64,000 nt of DNA from Camillea tinctor (GCA_022578605.1 MU394112.1:1-64000), one strand, 5' to 3'. Shown: positions 44,936-57,592, numbered from the stretch's first letter. The notes: generated by a model not told the origin, from the sequence alone. Program-made: numbers and translations.

Positions 44936-47839
44936 ATACGGTCTGGCTGACCTCTTATTTTTCTAACTTAATGCCACCGCGTCTAGGGATCTGGGAAGAA
45001 AAAGTATCATCCGTGGCATACGTTACTACTACGATTCTTACAGGCTTGGCATATGCTACGCAACTTCGGTTTGGCCCTGATATGATGATGATCCGACATA
45101 TGGAGCTTATTCATCGGGAACAGAGCCAAAAATCTCATGGGAGGTTCTCACTCAACACACAACGTCAACAATTATATGTACATGCTACATCTCCACTGAG
45201 TTCACACCAACAAGCTTTGATCATGCATGATGGATGTTTTCCTCGATACCCACCTATCTGGTTTTTCACCCAGCATTCCACCAATACCATGATAAACAAT
45301 TCGTTGCCATCAGAGAAAGAGGTACCTATCGTAACGCATGAAAAAAAAAAAGAAAACCTGAAAGGGGCCTAGGTAGGTAGGTATCATGTCTCTTACGAAA
45401 CGTGTCCTGTCCAGGTCCGTGGGCTTGCGTGACTCGGTTTTGTTGCGAAATAAGCGAGAAGGTTACAGATGGAGCACCGCACAGGTTCACACAATGACCT
45501 CCCTGCCCCGCTCTCTCACTTCACGTCGTCCTGGCTCGCAGAAATGCCCCTCACACTGGCTATGTCGCGCTACACTTCATCTAGAGCCCACTCTAAGCAG
45601 GTTGTACCCATACGGGATATCAATTCACCAATCACCGGGGCCTTCTTGTGCCATGCTTGACGGCGCGACACCTACATGGCGGCTGTGAAAGTCAATGATT
45701 TTGGAGGGTTATTAGCTCAGAGTCAGTCAAAAATACTAGGTGCTCTTTGAAGTTCTGCACCGGAAATGGAATGGGTTCCCTTTACCGCCTTGGCTAAGAT
45801 TGGGAAGATTTATGGTAGAGTAGATTATATCTTATCTGCACTTCTCTGCGCTAGGCGCTGAAAAGGCGACTCTTTTCATGATTAAATTGCACATCACAGT
45901 CCGCAAGAGGAGGGGGGAGGGGAACAAAACGGTGTCCGGTACCTAGAGATGCAGATTCGAATGAAGGCGATTGAATAAGGAGGTTTAAGTCGAAAAGCGG
46001 TTTCAATAAAACGTTGCTGCTCTTTAGTATGAGCAGTTTAAATACAGCTGGGATTCAATTTGAACGAAAAGGGAGGAAAAGGAAAAGAAGATGACGATGA
46101 TTAAATGACGAAATACTTTCTTAGCATGACATCGGAAATACTGCAATTATCTCATCTTTGGCTATAATTCATTTGAAATATAACCAAACTTTTCATCTTA
46201 GCCCCGTGTGATTGATGTGTTAGAACGGAGCGTACGTAGTGGTCAAAATCCTTGGGTCTGATTACCTTACCTTACTTACCTAGGTAGCTGTAAGGTGCGA
46301 GTTAAACATATGACTTAGGTTATACATATAAGTCGCGGATATTAAATGGAGATGACATGGATATTGATACTAGTTCATCGCATATGTATGTATGCTCCTA
46401 GCCAGGTAAGTGATCACCTACGCCCGAATCCAGATCCGGTATCTAGCTACCCCGCCAGCTCCGTCCCGCTTACTTGCTTTGCTCCCGTTCCCGCTCTCGC
46501 TCCTACTTCTATGAGATCCGGTCGGACACTAGCCCTGCCAGATGGAGTAGCGTATAGACAGATGAAAAGTATAAATGGACCGGAACCGGTGGCATGTATA
46601 AGTCTGCAAGTATAAAATATGAAGACAGGACCTCGTGTGGCAATAAAGGGGGGCGGGAATATCCGACAAGATGACGGATCCGAGCTAAACATAGATCTCG
46701 GTGTTTTGGGGTTGGTATTGGTGCCGGGGCGGACTGATACCCGGACTTAGGACACGAGCTCGGCGAGTAGGATATATATTAACTGTATCTGCGAGGCCCG
46801 AGATACCAACATTTTTGACTGTATGTCGATTAACATGTATCCAGCTTAACCCATATTCCTCCTTACCAAGCTCAACCTAGTTTACCTCAGTGCTATAACC
46901 CCCCCCCCCCCCCCCCTTTTTCAATTCTTCAACCCCCTTTCCTCTAACTAATTTTTAACCCCGACCCGAACCTCAATCAGAAGTAGGGAAAGAGGCCCTC
47001 TTTGACATGAAGCCTTGAACATACTTTCGTAATATAATAAAATAGCGCGTATAGAATAAATCTGCATGTCGTGAAGATAACCATCATCATCAACCGGGCC
47101 AAGGTGATGTGACATGATGCTGTTTGTTTCTTACGCATTTATTTATTTGTATATCTATCACGTGTGTCTACTGATTCACCTGCTTTTCGTTACCTTTATA
47201 TCTTCTCCTGGCTTACACACTCGAAACAGGGGGGTATGTATTCATTATTTCAGTAAAATAAAGCCTATGCCGTGTCAAGCAACAATAGAAAACTACTACC
47301 CCGTTTTATTTTCCTTATAGCCTAACATATAAGTAACATAAGTTATATAGTGTCAACCTGTCACTAAGTAATATCCTATGCATGTACGTATTATCCCCAC
47401 GTGCCCTCTCATGTTCATTAAATCCTGCCAACTTCAGGTAGTTATGAAGAAACAAAGAATGGAAAAGTGTAAAAACCACCCCTCAGAAGAGACAACTCAG
47501 CAGCGCGTGATCTGTTTTCCTTTACTCTACCTGACCTTGCCTTATCTCACTTCACCTGCCTAGATTATGAAGTCATTAAATTGCCCATGTGTTTAAGAAA
47601 GTCCGATGTGCCTCAACTAACTTAACCTGGCTTTCACTAATTTCGTTGCTGATATACCTCCTCTTCGTTCAACCTCATCATCTCTCCTCTATTATATTAA
47701 TAATTAACCTGAGTTACTCATAACTCAACTATCTACCTCCTTCTTGTGTACGAAGCCTGTCTTCAGAACCCTTCCTCCTCTGACCTCCTCCCCAGCCCGA
47801 CCCCGAACTCGAGCCCTAGGAGTGGAAAAGAAGAAGACA
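44936..47839. other. Long intergenic region, includes C18 tract and one palindrome
   Basis: About 2.9 kb without a supported gene. It contains a TACCTAGGTA copy (46277-46286), an imperfect GCCTAGGTAGGTAGGTA near 45369, and a run of 18 C (46899-46916). Open frames (44839-45372, 45386-45688, 46346-46615, 47378-47563) lack splice, start or family support. The last 200 bp before 47840 are C/T-rich, typical of a 5' leader. Confidence 0.5.
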
Positions 47840-48758
47840 ATGTCAGATTTCGACTACGGTAAGATCCACGTCGTCATCGACATGTACGGTACGGCGATCG
47901 ACACGAGCTCCCTCGGTGCGAATCTGGTCGGCCAGGGCTTTGCCGGTGGGAATCCAGACAAGTGTGAGGAGTTGGCTAAGTTGTGGCAGCAGAAGCAGGA
48001 CGAGTGGAAGCAGTGGAGTAACAATAATACCACAGGTATGTCTTTTTTCTAATTTCCTTTCAAGCCTTTTTTATGCTTTTTCCCTACACTTCATTTTCAC
48101 TATCTACGTAGCTACCTGGTTAGATTTTTATTTTTTAACAAATAAAATAAAAAATGAATAACATCCGTATCTGCTGACCCGGTAGCCAGGAACCCGGTTG
48201 TCTGCCAAAGAAATGTTACTCAGGTCGTTCCGGGACGCCGCCGACCTTCTAGGAGTCGATCTGAACGGCGAGTTTAAGGACGATGAAAAACTCATGACGG
48301 ACATTGAGGAGTCCTACATCAATCTGAAGGATTTCCCCGGAGTGTCAAAGGCACTGAACAAAATTGACCACGAGTCGGGCATCATGTACACGCTGGCTAC
48401 AGATAGCAGTGAATGCCTTGTGACTGCCACTTTATCAAAGTACCTACTGAAAAATATTCCGATAGCGAGTACATCTTTTGAAGACTCCGGAATCGAGTAT
48501 TACAGGCCTCATAGGGAGTTATACGACGAATGCGTCAGGGGGGTGGATATGCAGGATCACCCGCAGGACGTGTATTGGGTGAGCGCAAATCCAAACGACA
48601 TTGTTGGGGCTAGGGCAGCTGGGTTAACGGCTGTATACATTGACAGGGAGGATAAGGGTTGGACAAATGTGGTGGGTAGTCATTACACTCCCTCGTTCAC
48701 CACGAAAGATATTGAGGAAGCGGTTGATAAAATTATCAACATAAAGAGAACTGCCTGA
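47840..48758 (+). CDS. HAD-superfamily hydrolase, haloacid dehalogenase-like
   Basis: Two exons, 47840-48035 and 48190-48758 (154-nt intron, GTATGT donor, CCAG acceptor), 254 residues. The join gives WKQWSNNNTTGTRLSAKEML with open frame. Residues 10-18 read HVVIDMYGT, the HAD motif I with nucleophile Asp14; CEELAKLWQQKQDEWKQWS and LMTDIEESYINLKDFPGVSK follow the type-II haloacid dehalogenase pattern. Motif II is LATDSSE rather than the usual LSNGS, motif III is YRPHRELYD with Arg in place of the usual Lys, and motif IV is YWVSANPNDIVGARAAG. The reaction is therefore uncertain: it may be a phosphatase or dehalogenase with changed chemistry. Length is normal for the family. Confidence 0.85.
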
Positions 48759-48926
48759 TAGAAACCAACAGCACTATACTATCAACTGCGTAGCGTGGTC
48801 ATGAATCATTATCATCGCTATGGAACATGGCTGCAGGAGTAACTGGTACACGGGACTCATCCTCTGGCAAGTAGATACGATGTAGAATCATCTCAGAGCT
48901 TTTCCTAGCTTCTCTCAAATAGAAAC

Positions 48927-50044
48927 TTATACAATCCTATTGAAACTCTCTAGCAGCTTGATGGCCTCCTCGGCAAACAGCTCTGCATCTCCGGGATATC
49001 GAGCGCTGAGGTAATTGTACTTTTCGTCCTCGACGACGAAGCTAGTTGGTAGTAAGTTAGAGACGCATGCGCGGTCTCGCAACGCAAAGCAACATAGTAT
49101 CATCTACGTAAGGGGGCACTAGTGAAACTCAAGAAGGTAGTGGGAGGAAAGTGACTTACGGGCCTGGATTCATGCTGGTCCTGAACTGTGCCGGGTGGCC
49201 GAGAGCTCTGGTGACCGATTCTTCGACGTTTTCGCTCCCGTGGCCGTACGTCTTGTAGTAGTCGCCTAGGAAGGCTCGCGTGCCCCAGTACGCTGCCTGT
49301 TCGAACTTCGCGGGCAAGGCGGTGGTGAGGCATTCCCGTATGACGCTACGACCATCGGGAGTCTTGGACTCGGACAGGACCATGACTCCGTGGCAGACAG
49401 CGGCCACAGCCTTGCGACTGGGCTTTCTTGTCTTGGGGAAGAAATCTACCATCAGGTTGTGGACGATAGCCGAGTCGATTATTTGTCGGACGCCTTTGTC
49501 GTGGCCACCGGGGAAGACGACGAGGTCGTAGGGGTCGAGGGAGAACTCGGGCGAGCCCCACGAGAGCGGGTGCATCATCTCTTCGCTACGTTGCATCGTC
49601 TTGTATTTGTTGACCACATCTTTCTTCGCGCCCTATGGGGAGAATAGAAGAAGAAAAAGAAACGTCAGTGAGTCGCGATGCAGCCTAATGTTTGGACGGA
49701 ATCAACGAGTGGTAGAGAGAATATATCCAAGGCGTACGAGTAGCTTCTGGGTAAAGCCTTGCAGCATTTTCTTGTCGCATTGTGGTGGCTTGCCCGTCTC
49801 GGTGGCGAAGTATACTTGGTAGTTGGCTTCCTTGAAGGCTGTGTAAGGCACGGCAGTCTCTATAAATAAATGAATAATATGTTAATATATATACATATAT
49901 ATATATATTATAAGTATTTACTTCTGTTTGTTGCGAATCAAAGGGAATACCTGTTGGGTCGTGGCCATAATCGGCCATCATGAAGATGACCTTGGGAATG
50001 GAAATTGAAGTTCCTGGGGTGAGGATCGGTGGTTCTTCCATCAT
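48927..50044 (-). CDS. DJ-1/PfpI family protein (class I glutamine amidotransferase-like)
   Basis: Four exons: 50044-49951, 49859-49738, 49632-49160 and 49041-48927, 267 residues. All four splices keep the frame and the product runs from MMEEPPILTPGTSISIPKVI to a C-terminal FAEEAIKLLESFNRIV. The family core is present: PKVIFMMADYGHDPTETAVP, YTAFKEANYQVYFATETGKP, YDLVVFPGGHDKGVRQIID, KAVAAVCHGVMVLSESKTP with nucleophile-elbow Cys152, and AQFRTSMNPGPFVVEDEKYN. DJ-1/PfpI members act as glyoxalases, chaperones or hydrolases; the reaction here is not determined. It lies about 215 bp from the RIP-degraded retroelement, apparently intact. Confidence 0.92.
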
Positions 50045-50258
50045 GTCGTGCTCGTATGGTAGATGGGCAACCTGAGGCTAAGTAGTAGTATTAGTAGTAG
50101 TAGTAGAAGAGTTAAATACTTGACTGTCTCGAAGTGTGCGCAAAGTGGACTCAAACTCGAAGTGTGTAAGAAAAAAAAAAGCAAAGTTGATTAAATTAAT
50201 GTTGTATGTAGTAGGCAAGAGTTTACAACGTTGGCGTTGCGCAAACAGAAGTTATTGA
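50045..50258. other. Flank between DJ-1 gene and retroelement
   Basis: Short 5'-flanking DNA of the DJ-1-family gene. A TAG/AGT trinucleotide patch (about 50080-50106) and an A-run near 50171-50180 are the only repeats. GC is normal, so RIP has not spread into it visibly. Confidence 0.6.
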
Positions 50259-50263
50259 CTTCA
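50259..50263. repeat. Target site duplication, left copy (CTTCA)
   Basis: CTTCA immediately precedes the 5' LTR (TGTCAG start) and recurs exactly after the 3' LTR at 57588-57592. A 5-bp duplication is typical of Ty3/gypsy integration. Confidence 0.85.
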
Positions 50264-50389
50264 TGTCAGCTGCCAAGGCATTGCCAGCCGGCACACTAAG
50301 TATAAATAGCGTACCTACCATTAGCATTTTTAGCAAAAAAATCTTTTTTTTTACATTTTTATTTAATAAATAAACTTACAACTATTACA
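50264..50389 (+). repeat. 5' LTR (126 bp)
   Basis: Runs from TGTCAG to ATTACA (TG...CA ends). It aligns base for base with the right LTR without gaps. All of the roughly 25 differences seen by eye are transitions. In its outer (left) half this copy keeps G/C where the right copy has A/T, and the reverse holds in its inner half. Confidence 0.92.
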
Positions 50390-50430
50390 TTTTAATAGCA
50401 TTTTTTTTGCGTTGCAAAACGCTATTAAAA
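50390..50430. other. Hairpin abutting the 5' LTR (primer-binding-site position)
   Basis: TTTTAATAGCATTTT (50390-50404) is complementary to AAAACGCTATTAAAA (50416-50430) with one A-C mismatch, around an 11-nt loop. It lies exactly where the minus-strand primer-binding site of an LTR element is expected. The mismatch is what a G-to-A RIP change would produce. RIP prevents reading of the original primer. Confidence 0.6.
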
Positions 50431-53400
50431 ATTCTTATTTTTAGCTCGTTTTTTTTATTTTTAATCGTTTTTTTTACTTTTAATTAATTATTATTACTAT
50501 TAGCTACGTTATGTTAATATACATCGTTATTTACTGTTTTTTTACTTTATAGTACAAAACATTAAAAATTATTATAAGTAAAAGCAGTTAAATATTTAAT
50601 TTTTTAATGCTTGCAACTATAAAATAATATTATAAATAGCAACGAAAATTATATTGCTAAATAACTATAACAATTTAAAGCAACTAAACACTTTAATTTT
50701 AAATTAGTTAAACTAATAAACCTTGCTTTAATAGCTATAATTAACAATTTAATTGTAAATAAACTAAATTATTTTTTGCTAAACTAAATAAAATTAAAAC
50801 GAGCTTTTTGCGTTTAGCTTTATAATTAGCGCTAAAAATACCTACTTATAATAAACGTTAAAAAATAAAATATTTAAGTTTAAAACTTTACTATTTATAA
50901 TAAAGCGCTTAAAATTACTGCTATTTTTTTAAAGCCTGCTTTTTAAAATACGCTTAAACTTAACTTTACGCTTAAAAACATACTTAAATTTAACACTACT
51001 TTTAAAAATATACTACTTTTTAAATTTGCTATTATTTTTTAAAAACTTTCTTAAATTTCTACACTTACTTTTATTTTTAATTCTTTACGTTATAAACTTA
51101 TACTTAATTTTTAAAAAAAAAAATTACTACTATTACTTAAACTACTTTAATGCTTATAATTAAAACTTTTATATTTTAAATCGATTAATAAATTTTATAT
51201 AAACTTAAATATTAAATTAAACCTAAATTTATTTATTTTTTTATTGTTTTTATTTTGCATATTGCTAAAATTAAACGTTATATAAATTAAGTTTTTAATA
51301 TAAAGCAATTTTACTACTTAACTAAGTTTTTAATTTTTAAAACAATTAAAAAAGTAGCGCTTATTTTTAATTTGCAAACGGACTTTAGTTTTTTTTTAGC
51401 TATAAATTAACATATTATAAAATTTTTTTTTTTTTTTAGCTTAAAATACTGCAGCTTTAATAACCGCTGCTTTTATTTAACATAAAACAAAAGTTAATAA
51501 GCTAATTATATATACTATATAATAAATATAAAAAACATTTTTTAACGCTTTTTTATTTATTACTACTTTTAAACTTAATAAAGTTAACTACTTTAATTTT
51601 ACTTTAAAAAATTTTAATAATAAAAATATAGTTACTTATAAAAAAACTATTATATATATAAATATTTTTACGTTTACAAATTAGCTAACTTACTTTATTA
51701 AAATATATAGCTAAAAAAAGGTTAAAGCAGTTTAAACTATATATTTTTAAGCTACTGCCTTAATATAGCACACTATAAAGCTAATAAACTTAAAAAAAAT
51801 TAGCCTTATTAATAGTTTTATTAAGTTAATATGCTTTATTTTATAAAAGCAATTTTGTTGCAATTATAGCAATATACTTTATAGTTTTAAATTATAAACT
51901 TTTATTATAATAAACTTTTATTATAAAAAACAATTATGTTCTTTTATTTAAAAAGTTATTTAAAACGCTAAAGCTTATAATTTTTTACTTTATAGCTAGC
52001 TTTTATATACATTTAAAACGTTAAATTTAAAAATATAAAGTTAGTTAAATAAGTTTATAAATATTACCACATTAAGCAGTTTTTTTACTTAAATAAATAA
52101 TTATAAAAGTATTTTCGTTAATAAAGCATAACAATAAATCTTTACGTTACTTTCTTTGCAGTAATAACTAATTTTTACTTTTTATAATAAGTAATAACCT
52201 TTTTTTTCTTATTTTTTTTTTATTTTTTTTTATAGCGCACAAGTTAACTATTTTTATTAAAATTAAAACTTTTACTGCAGTTATAAAAAAAAATATAACT
52301 AGCTATAAAAACAAAAACAATTTAATTAAATTAACTAATAAGCTTTATAACAATAAAATTAAAAAAACTTTTATTTTTTAAATTAATAAGCTTTATTTTA
52401 AAGCTAAAAATATAATTTATAGCTTTATTAACTATATTAATAACTATATTAACAACTATATTAAAATAATTATTAAAATAACTATTAAAATAATTGCCTA
52501 CTTTTTTAGCTAAATTAACCGCTTAATCTTTAATTTAATTAACAATAGCAAAAAAAAAACAAACAATATTATTAACTTTTATAAATTATAAAACTAAATA
52601 TTTTATAAAAAGCATATTATAATAATAAATAACTACTAAATAATAAATCTTTTTTTAATGCTAATTAGCCGCAATAACTTAATAATTTAATAAATTGCAA
52701 TAATATTTTACTTAACTTTAATTTTTTAAATACTTAATTTTTTAATAATTTTTATAAATAAAAATTAGCTTTTTTATAGTAAAAAAATTTATATGCATAT
52801 TAATAATGCAAATATTAATAAAACGCATACTTATAAAATTAATAATAAAAATAATTAAAAGCAAATTATAAAATTAGTAACTTTAACATAATAATTTTTT
52901 AATTTATAAAACTAACAATTTGTTAATTTTATAGTAAACAATTTTTAAACAATAACAAATTACATAAATACTTTTAAAAAGCTTATAAAAAACTAAAAAT
53001 ATAACATAATTACGTTTAAATCGCCATAGTAATTACTTTTACCTTTAAATCTATTATGCATATAAATAATAAAATATAAATTTTTATAATTTTTTAGCTT
53101 TTAAAAAATTAAAAAACTAAATACCTTAATTTAAAACATATTTAATTTTTTAAAAATCTTTTACTTTAAAACTTTTTATTTTAAAAAAATATATTTTAAG
53201 CTTTAAAAATTACTAAATTTAAAATCTTAATTATTTACTTTTTAATAAACTTTAAACTAAAAATCGGCATAAGCTTTATTTATAAATTATAAACTTATTT
53301 TAAATTTTTTATTATAACTTTTTTAACATTAAAACGTAAATAAAATATATATAAAAACATAAGCTATATACGTATTTTTACAAATAAAAATTAAATGCAA

Positions 53401-56400
53401 AAATATTACTTCGCAATAAAAGTACGTTATTACGCTATATTTATGTTAATTTATAACATTAATAAAAATTAATATACTACTTTTAAATATAATATTATTT
53501 TATTTTATTTTAAAAATATATAAAATAAAAAGCTAATAGTAATAAGTTTTATATAAAAAGTTACCTTTATTAGCAAATTATAAGCAAATATATTGCTTAA
53601 TATAAACATTTTAAATGTAAAATAAATTAACATTATTTTTTTTTATAAATTTGCAATAATTTAAACTTGCTACATTGTTATTTTTTTATTAATATTACCG
53701 TTTTTTAACTTAAATAAAATTAAGGTTACTATAGTAAACAATTATTACATTTTTATATAAATATATTAATTTTTTTAAATTAACTACTTAGCTTATATAA
53801 ATTAAAATTTAATATTTAAATTAATTAATAAGCATATTAGCTTTTTTACAGCTATAATAATATATAATATTAAAAAAATCTCTATTTAAAATAATACTTA
53901 TTTTAACATTTAAATTGCTTATAACTTATTAATAAATTATTTATTTTTTATATAGCTTAATTACTGCAAATATTATGTTATAAATAACAAAAAAGCTATT
54001 AAACTTGCAGTTTAATAGCTTATTAAAAAAAAATAAATAAATAAATCTTTAGTTTTTTTTACGATTTTATTACTTTAATAGCAAAAACGATTAAATATTT
54101 TAATAGCGTTACTATTTATAATAAACATAGCTTAAAAAAAACTACTATTTTCTTTAATATTATTATTAAATTTAAAAATGTTTTTTACAATATTAAGTTT
54201 GCAAAAATACTTAAAAATAAAAAAGCCTATATTTAGTTAAAACTTAAATAAAAAAAAAAAGTTTTTAAAAAATATAAGCCTTACTTTTTAAATATTAAAA
54301 ATTAAAAACTAATATGCGCTACAATTAAAAAATTAAAATAACAAAAACGCGTAGTATAAATAAAGTATTAAGTTTCTTTTTTTTTCCTCGTTTTTATAAT
54401 ATAAAAAATACTTTTAAACAACATGCATAAAAGTTATATAATTATAAACATTTAAAATTTTAATAGCATAGCTTTAATAAACGCGTATTTAATAAAATTA
54501 TAAAAAAATATGTTAACTAAAATTACATACAAAAAATACATTATAGTTTATAATGCAATATTATTTTATTATTAATAATAAGCTTATTTATTAACTTAAT
54601 AATGCTTTATAATTATTACTTTAAACAAATAATATATATTTAATATACTTATTATAAGCTATAAAAACAACAACTTATACGTTTAATAGTAAATAAACAT
54701 TATTTTAAAACCTTTAAAGTTTGCAAACTTTTATTACGATAATATTTACTTAGCTTTAGCTATCTTTAAAAAACATATGCGCAATTTAAAAATTTTACTT
54801 TTTATACTTTATAAAAAAAACATTTTATTTAAACCTTTAAAAAGTTTTATTGCTTTTTTTAATACAATAATACTTAACTAAATAGCTAATTTTTTTAGCT
54901 TCTTTACTATAAAAAAAAAACTTACCGCAATTATAAAAGTAAAATTCCTTATTATGCTTAAAAATTTTAAAACTTTTATTAACATAGCTAAATATATAAA
55001 AAATAACGTATTTAAATACGTAAAAATTATAAAGCTTTTAAAATAACGCAAAATAGCAATAATACGTTAAAATTTCTACAACAACGTAAAAGTAAGTAAA
55101 ACTTTAAAACAAAAATAAAAAAAGTAGTTTTTAACAATACTTATTAATATATTTATTAAAAAAAAACGCTAATTTTTTAAAGTTATTAAAGCAGCTTTAA
55201 CAAAATATACTACCTTTATATTTTTTAACGTTTTACAATTTTTAAAAATTAACTTTAATGTTTTAAAATAAAAAATTAGCATAACAGTATATTATATAAT
55301 AAAAAACACTATTTTAAAAATTATTAACGATTTTAACAAACTAACTATATACCTGCTTAAAACAATAATTTAATTTATTGCCTTTTTATTTTATATTTTT
55401 ACCGCTGCTAAAAAAAAATACTAACTAACAAAAATAAAAGTTTTTAACTTTATTTAAACTTTTTAAAAAGTAAAGTACTAAATAAATATTTATTAAAAAA
55501 AAGTATATATTTTTACTAATTACTATGCAATAATTAAAATAATTAAATATTATAATATTATAAATTTAACTATGCTTAATAATAAAAACTTAAAATTAAT
55601 CTAAGTTATAAAATTTATTAGCAAATTTAACGTTAAAATCTTTTATAAACTTAAAAAGTTATATATTATGCTTAATGCTTTATTTAAACTACTTATTAAA
55701 AAGTAAAAAACTAAATATTTTAGCTTAAAAAGTATTTAATTTTTTAAAAATATAAAAAAAAAATTTAATTATTTGTTAAATAATGCAAACAAACATTAAA
55801 AAATAGCTTAATATATATAAAAAGCAAAATACTTTTTTTTTAAAAAAGCCTTTTTTATAATTTAAATAATAATAACTAAAAACAACCTTTTAAGTTTTTT
55901 TTTTAAAAAAATTAAATTACTTTAACTATCTTTAAAATTCTAAACTTGCTTTAAAACTAATTATATAAATAACTTTAAATAAAATAGCATTATTAATACT
56001 TTAAAAAAAAACTTGCTTTAAAGCTTAAATTAAACACTTTTACTTTTTTATTTACGCAATAGCCTTTTATAAAAATTTTTAAAAACGTTTAATTAACTAT
56101 ATATTTTTTATAACTATAACTATAACATTTTTAATATATTATATAAAAATAACCACGTTAATATAAAATAAATAAATTTTTTAAGCTTTATAATTAATTA
56201 AAAAAAATTATAAAAATATTTTAAAAATTACTTTAAATGCATAATAATAAAAACGCGCACTTATAAACTATATAATTTTTTATAACTAATTATTAGCTTT
56301 TTATGCTTATTTTATATTATTACAATAAATATTGCATTAAGCTTTTTAAAATTACACAAATATAACGCAACTATAATTATAATTTGCAAAATAACTAAAG

Positions 56401-57461
56401 CACTACAAACTATTTTAAATAAACACAATTAAACTATTAAGCAATAAATAAATGCTTTTATTAATAAACTTTTTACAATTAAATAAAAATTTTTTAAGCT
56501 AATAATTAGTAATTAAAACTTAAAGTTTATATTAACTTTTTAAGCTAAAGTATAAAAAAAAATAAGCGCTTATTTTTTTTATTTAACTATGTATTACTTA
56601 ATTACAAATAAACAAACTAAACAACTTATTTTACATATTAAATTAACGCTATAATACTATTTCTATACATTAAAAAATTTAACTAAATAAAAAAATGCAA
56701 TTTCTTAACTACAATACAAAATAAACATAATAAAATCCGCAACTATAAAAGTATTCTTTATAAAAACTATTATAAAATTTACCTTTAATCCTTTAATTAA
56801 CACACTTAATTTAATAATAAAAGCTTTAACAGCACAAATTTAAGTATATAACATAATAGCCACGTTTACTATATTTATTAAAAAATATTATAATTTTAAA
56901 TATTAACCTTTTTTTTTAAAAACTAATAATAAAATACTTTTATAGCTACATAAAAAATATAATATTTTATAAGTAGTAATTTTTAAGTAAAAGTTTAACT
57001 AATAATACGTAAGCTTATTTATAATTTACAAATAAATAAGTTAATTTATATACAAACTATAATTCTTAAACTACTTTTATATTTACAATATAATTTTAGT
57101 TAATTACTTTAAGCTTATACCCTTAATAGATATTTTTAGCTAGTAATTGCTAATTTCCGGTTTTATATATATAAAATTATATAAAAAAAAAATCGTAAAT
57201 AAAAACGCTGCAAAAAAAAAATATTTAATAAAATTTATTAAATTAAAACAAAAATATAATTAATAAATAACTTTAAAAAACTTAAGCAAAAAAGCTAACT
57301 AAATAATAGCAAATTATAAATTTAAAAAACCAATAAAAGCATAAGTTTATAAAAAATTAAAAATTAAAACTATTAAGCATTAAAAAAATTAAAAACCAAA
57401 TATTTTATATACTACATCATTTAAACAATAAAAGCATTGTTATTTTTTAAAAGCGGCATAC

Positions 57462-57587
57462 TGTCAATTACTAAAGCATTGCTAGCTAGCACATTAAATA
57501 TAAATAGCGTACTTACTATTAATATTTTTAACAAAGAGATCTTCCTTTTTACATCTTCATTTAACAAATAAACCTATAACCATTACA
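57462..57587 (+). repeat. 3' LTR (126 bp)
   Basis: Runs from TGTCAA to ATTACA, the same length as the left LTR. Just upstream lies AAAAGCGGCATAC, a purine-leaning patch in the polypurine-tract position. The outer (right) half keeps more G/C than the left copy. Confidence 0.92.
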
Positions 57588-57592
57588 CTTCA
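57588..57592. repeat. Target site duplication, right copy (CTTCA)
   Basis: Exact repeat of the 5 bp at 50259-50263, directly after the 3' LTR end ATTACA. Confidence 0.85.

Larger units (their letters stand above)
50264..57587 (+). mobile_element. RIP-degraded Ty3/gypsy chromovirus LTR retrotransposon
   Basis: A 7324-bp element bounded by two 126-bp LTRs and the CTTCA target duplication. The interior is extremely AT-rich with stops in every frame, the result expected from repeat-induced point mutation (C:G to T:A) of a multicopy element. Ghost reading of the plus strand still shows pol in order. The reverse-transcriptase region at 54732-54809 reads YYDNIYLALAIFKKHMRNL, where the FxDDI catalytic second Asp is now Asn. 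A connection/RNase H-like stretch follows. An integrase-core pattern at about 56592-56775 reads NKQTKQLILHIKLTL, where DGQTERxN is expected. A chromodomain-like ghost at about 57190-57290 has KKYLIKFIKLKQKYN, then stops, then ITLKNLSKKAN. The element is dead. Order and chromodomain place it in the chromovirus branch; gag is not readable. Confidence 0.88.

Noticed and set aside
50251..50255. GTTAT before and GTTAC after the element as an alternative target duplication
   Set aside because: It needs a mismatch and unequal LTR ends; CTTCA gives exact duplication, equal 126-bp LTRs and TG...CA termini.
50390..57461. AT-rich 7 kb considered as a centromere fragment, mitochondrial insert or AT-isochore
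   Set aside because: Flanking 126-bp repeats with an exact 5-bp duplication and ghost RT/integrase/chromodomain phrases explain it as an RIP-mutated retroelement.
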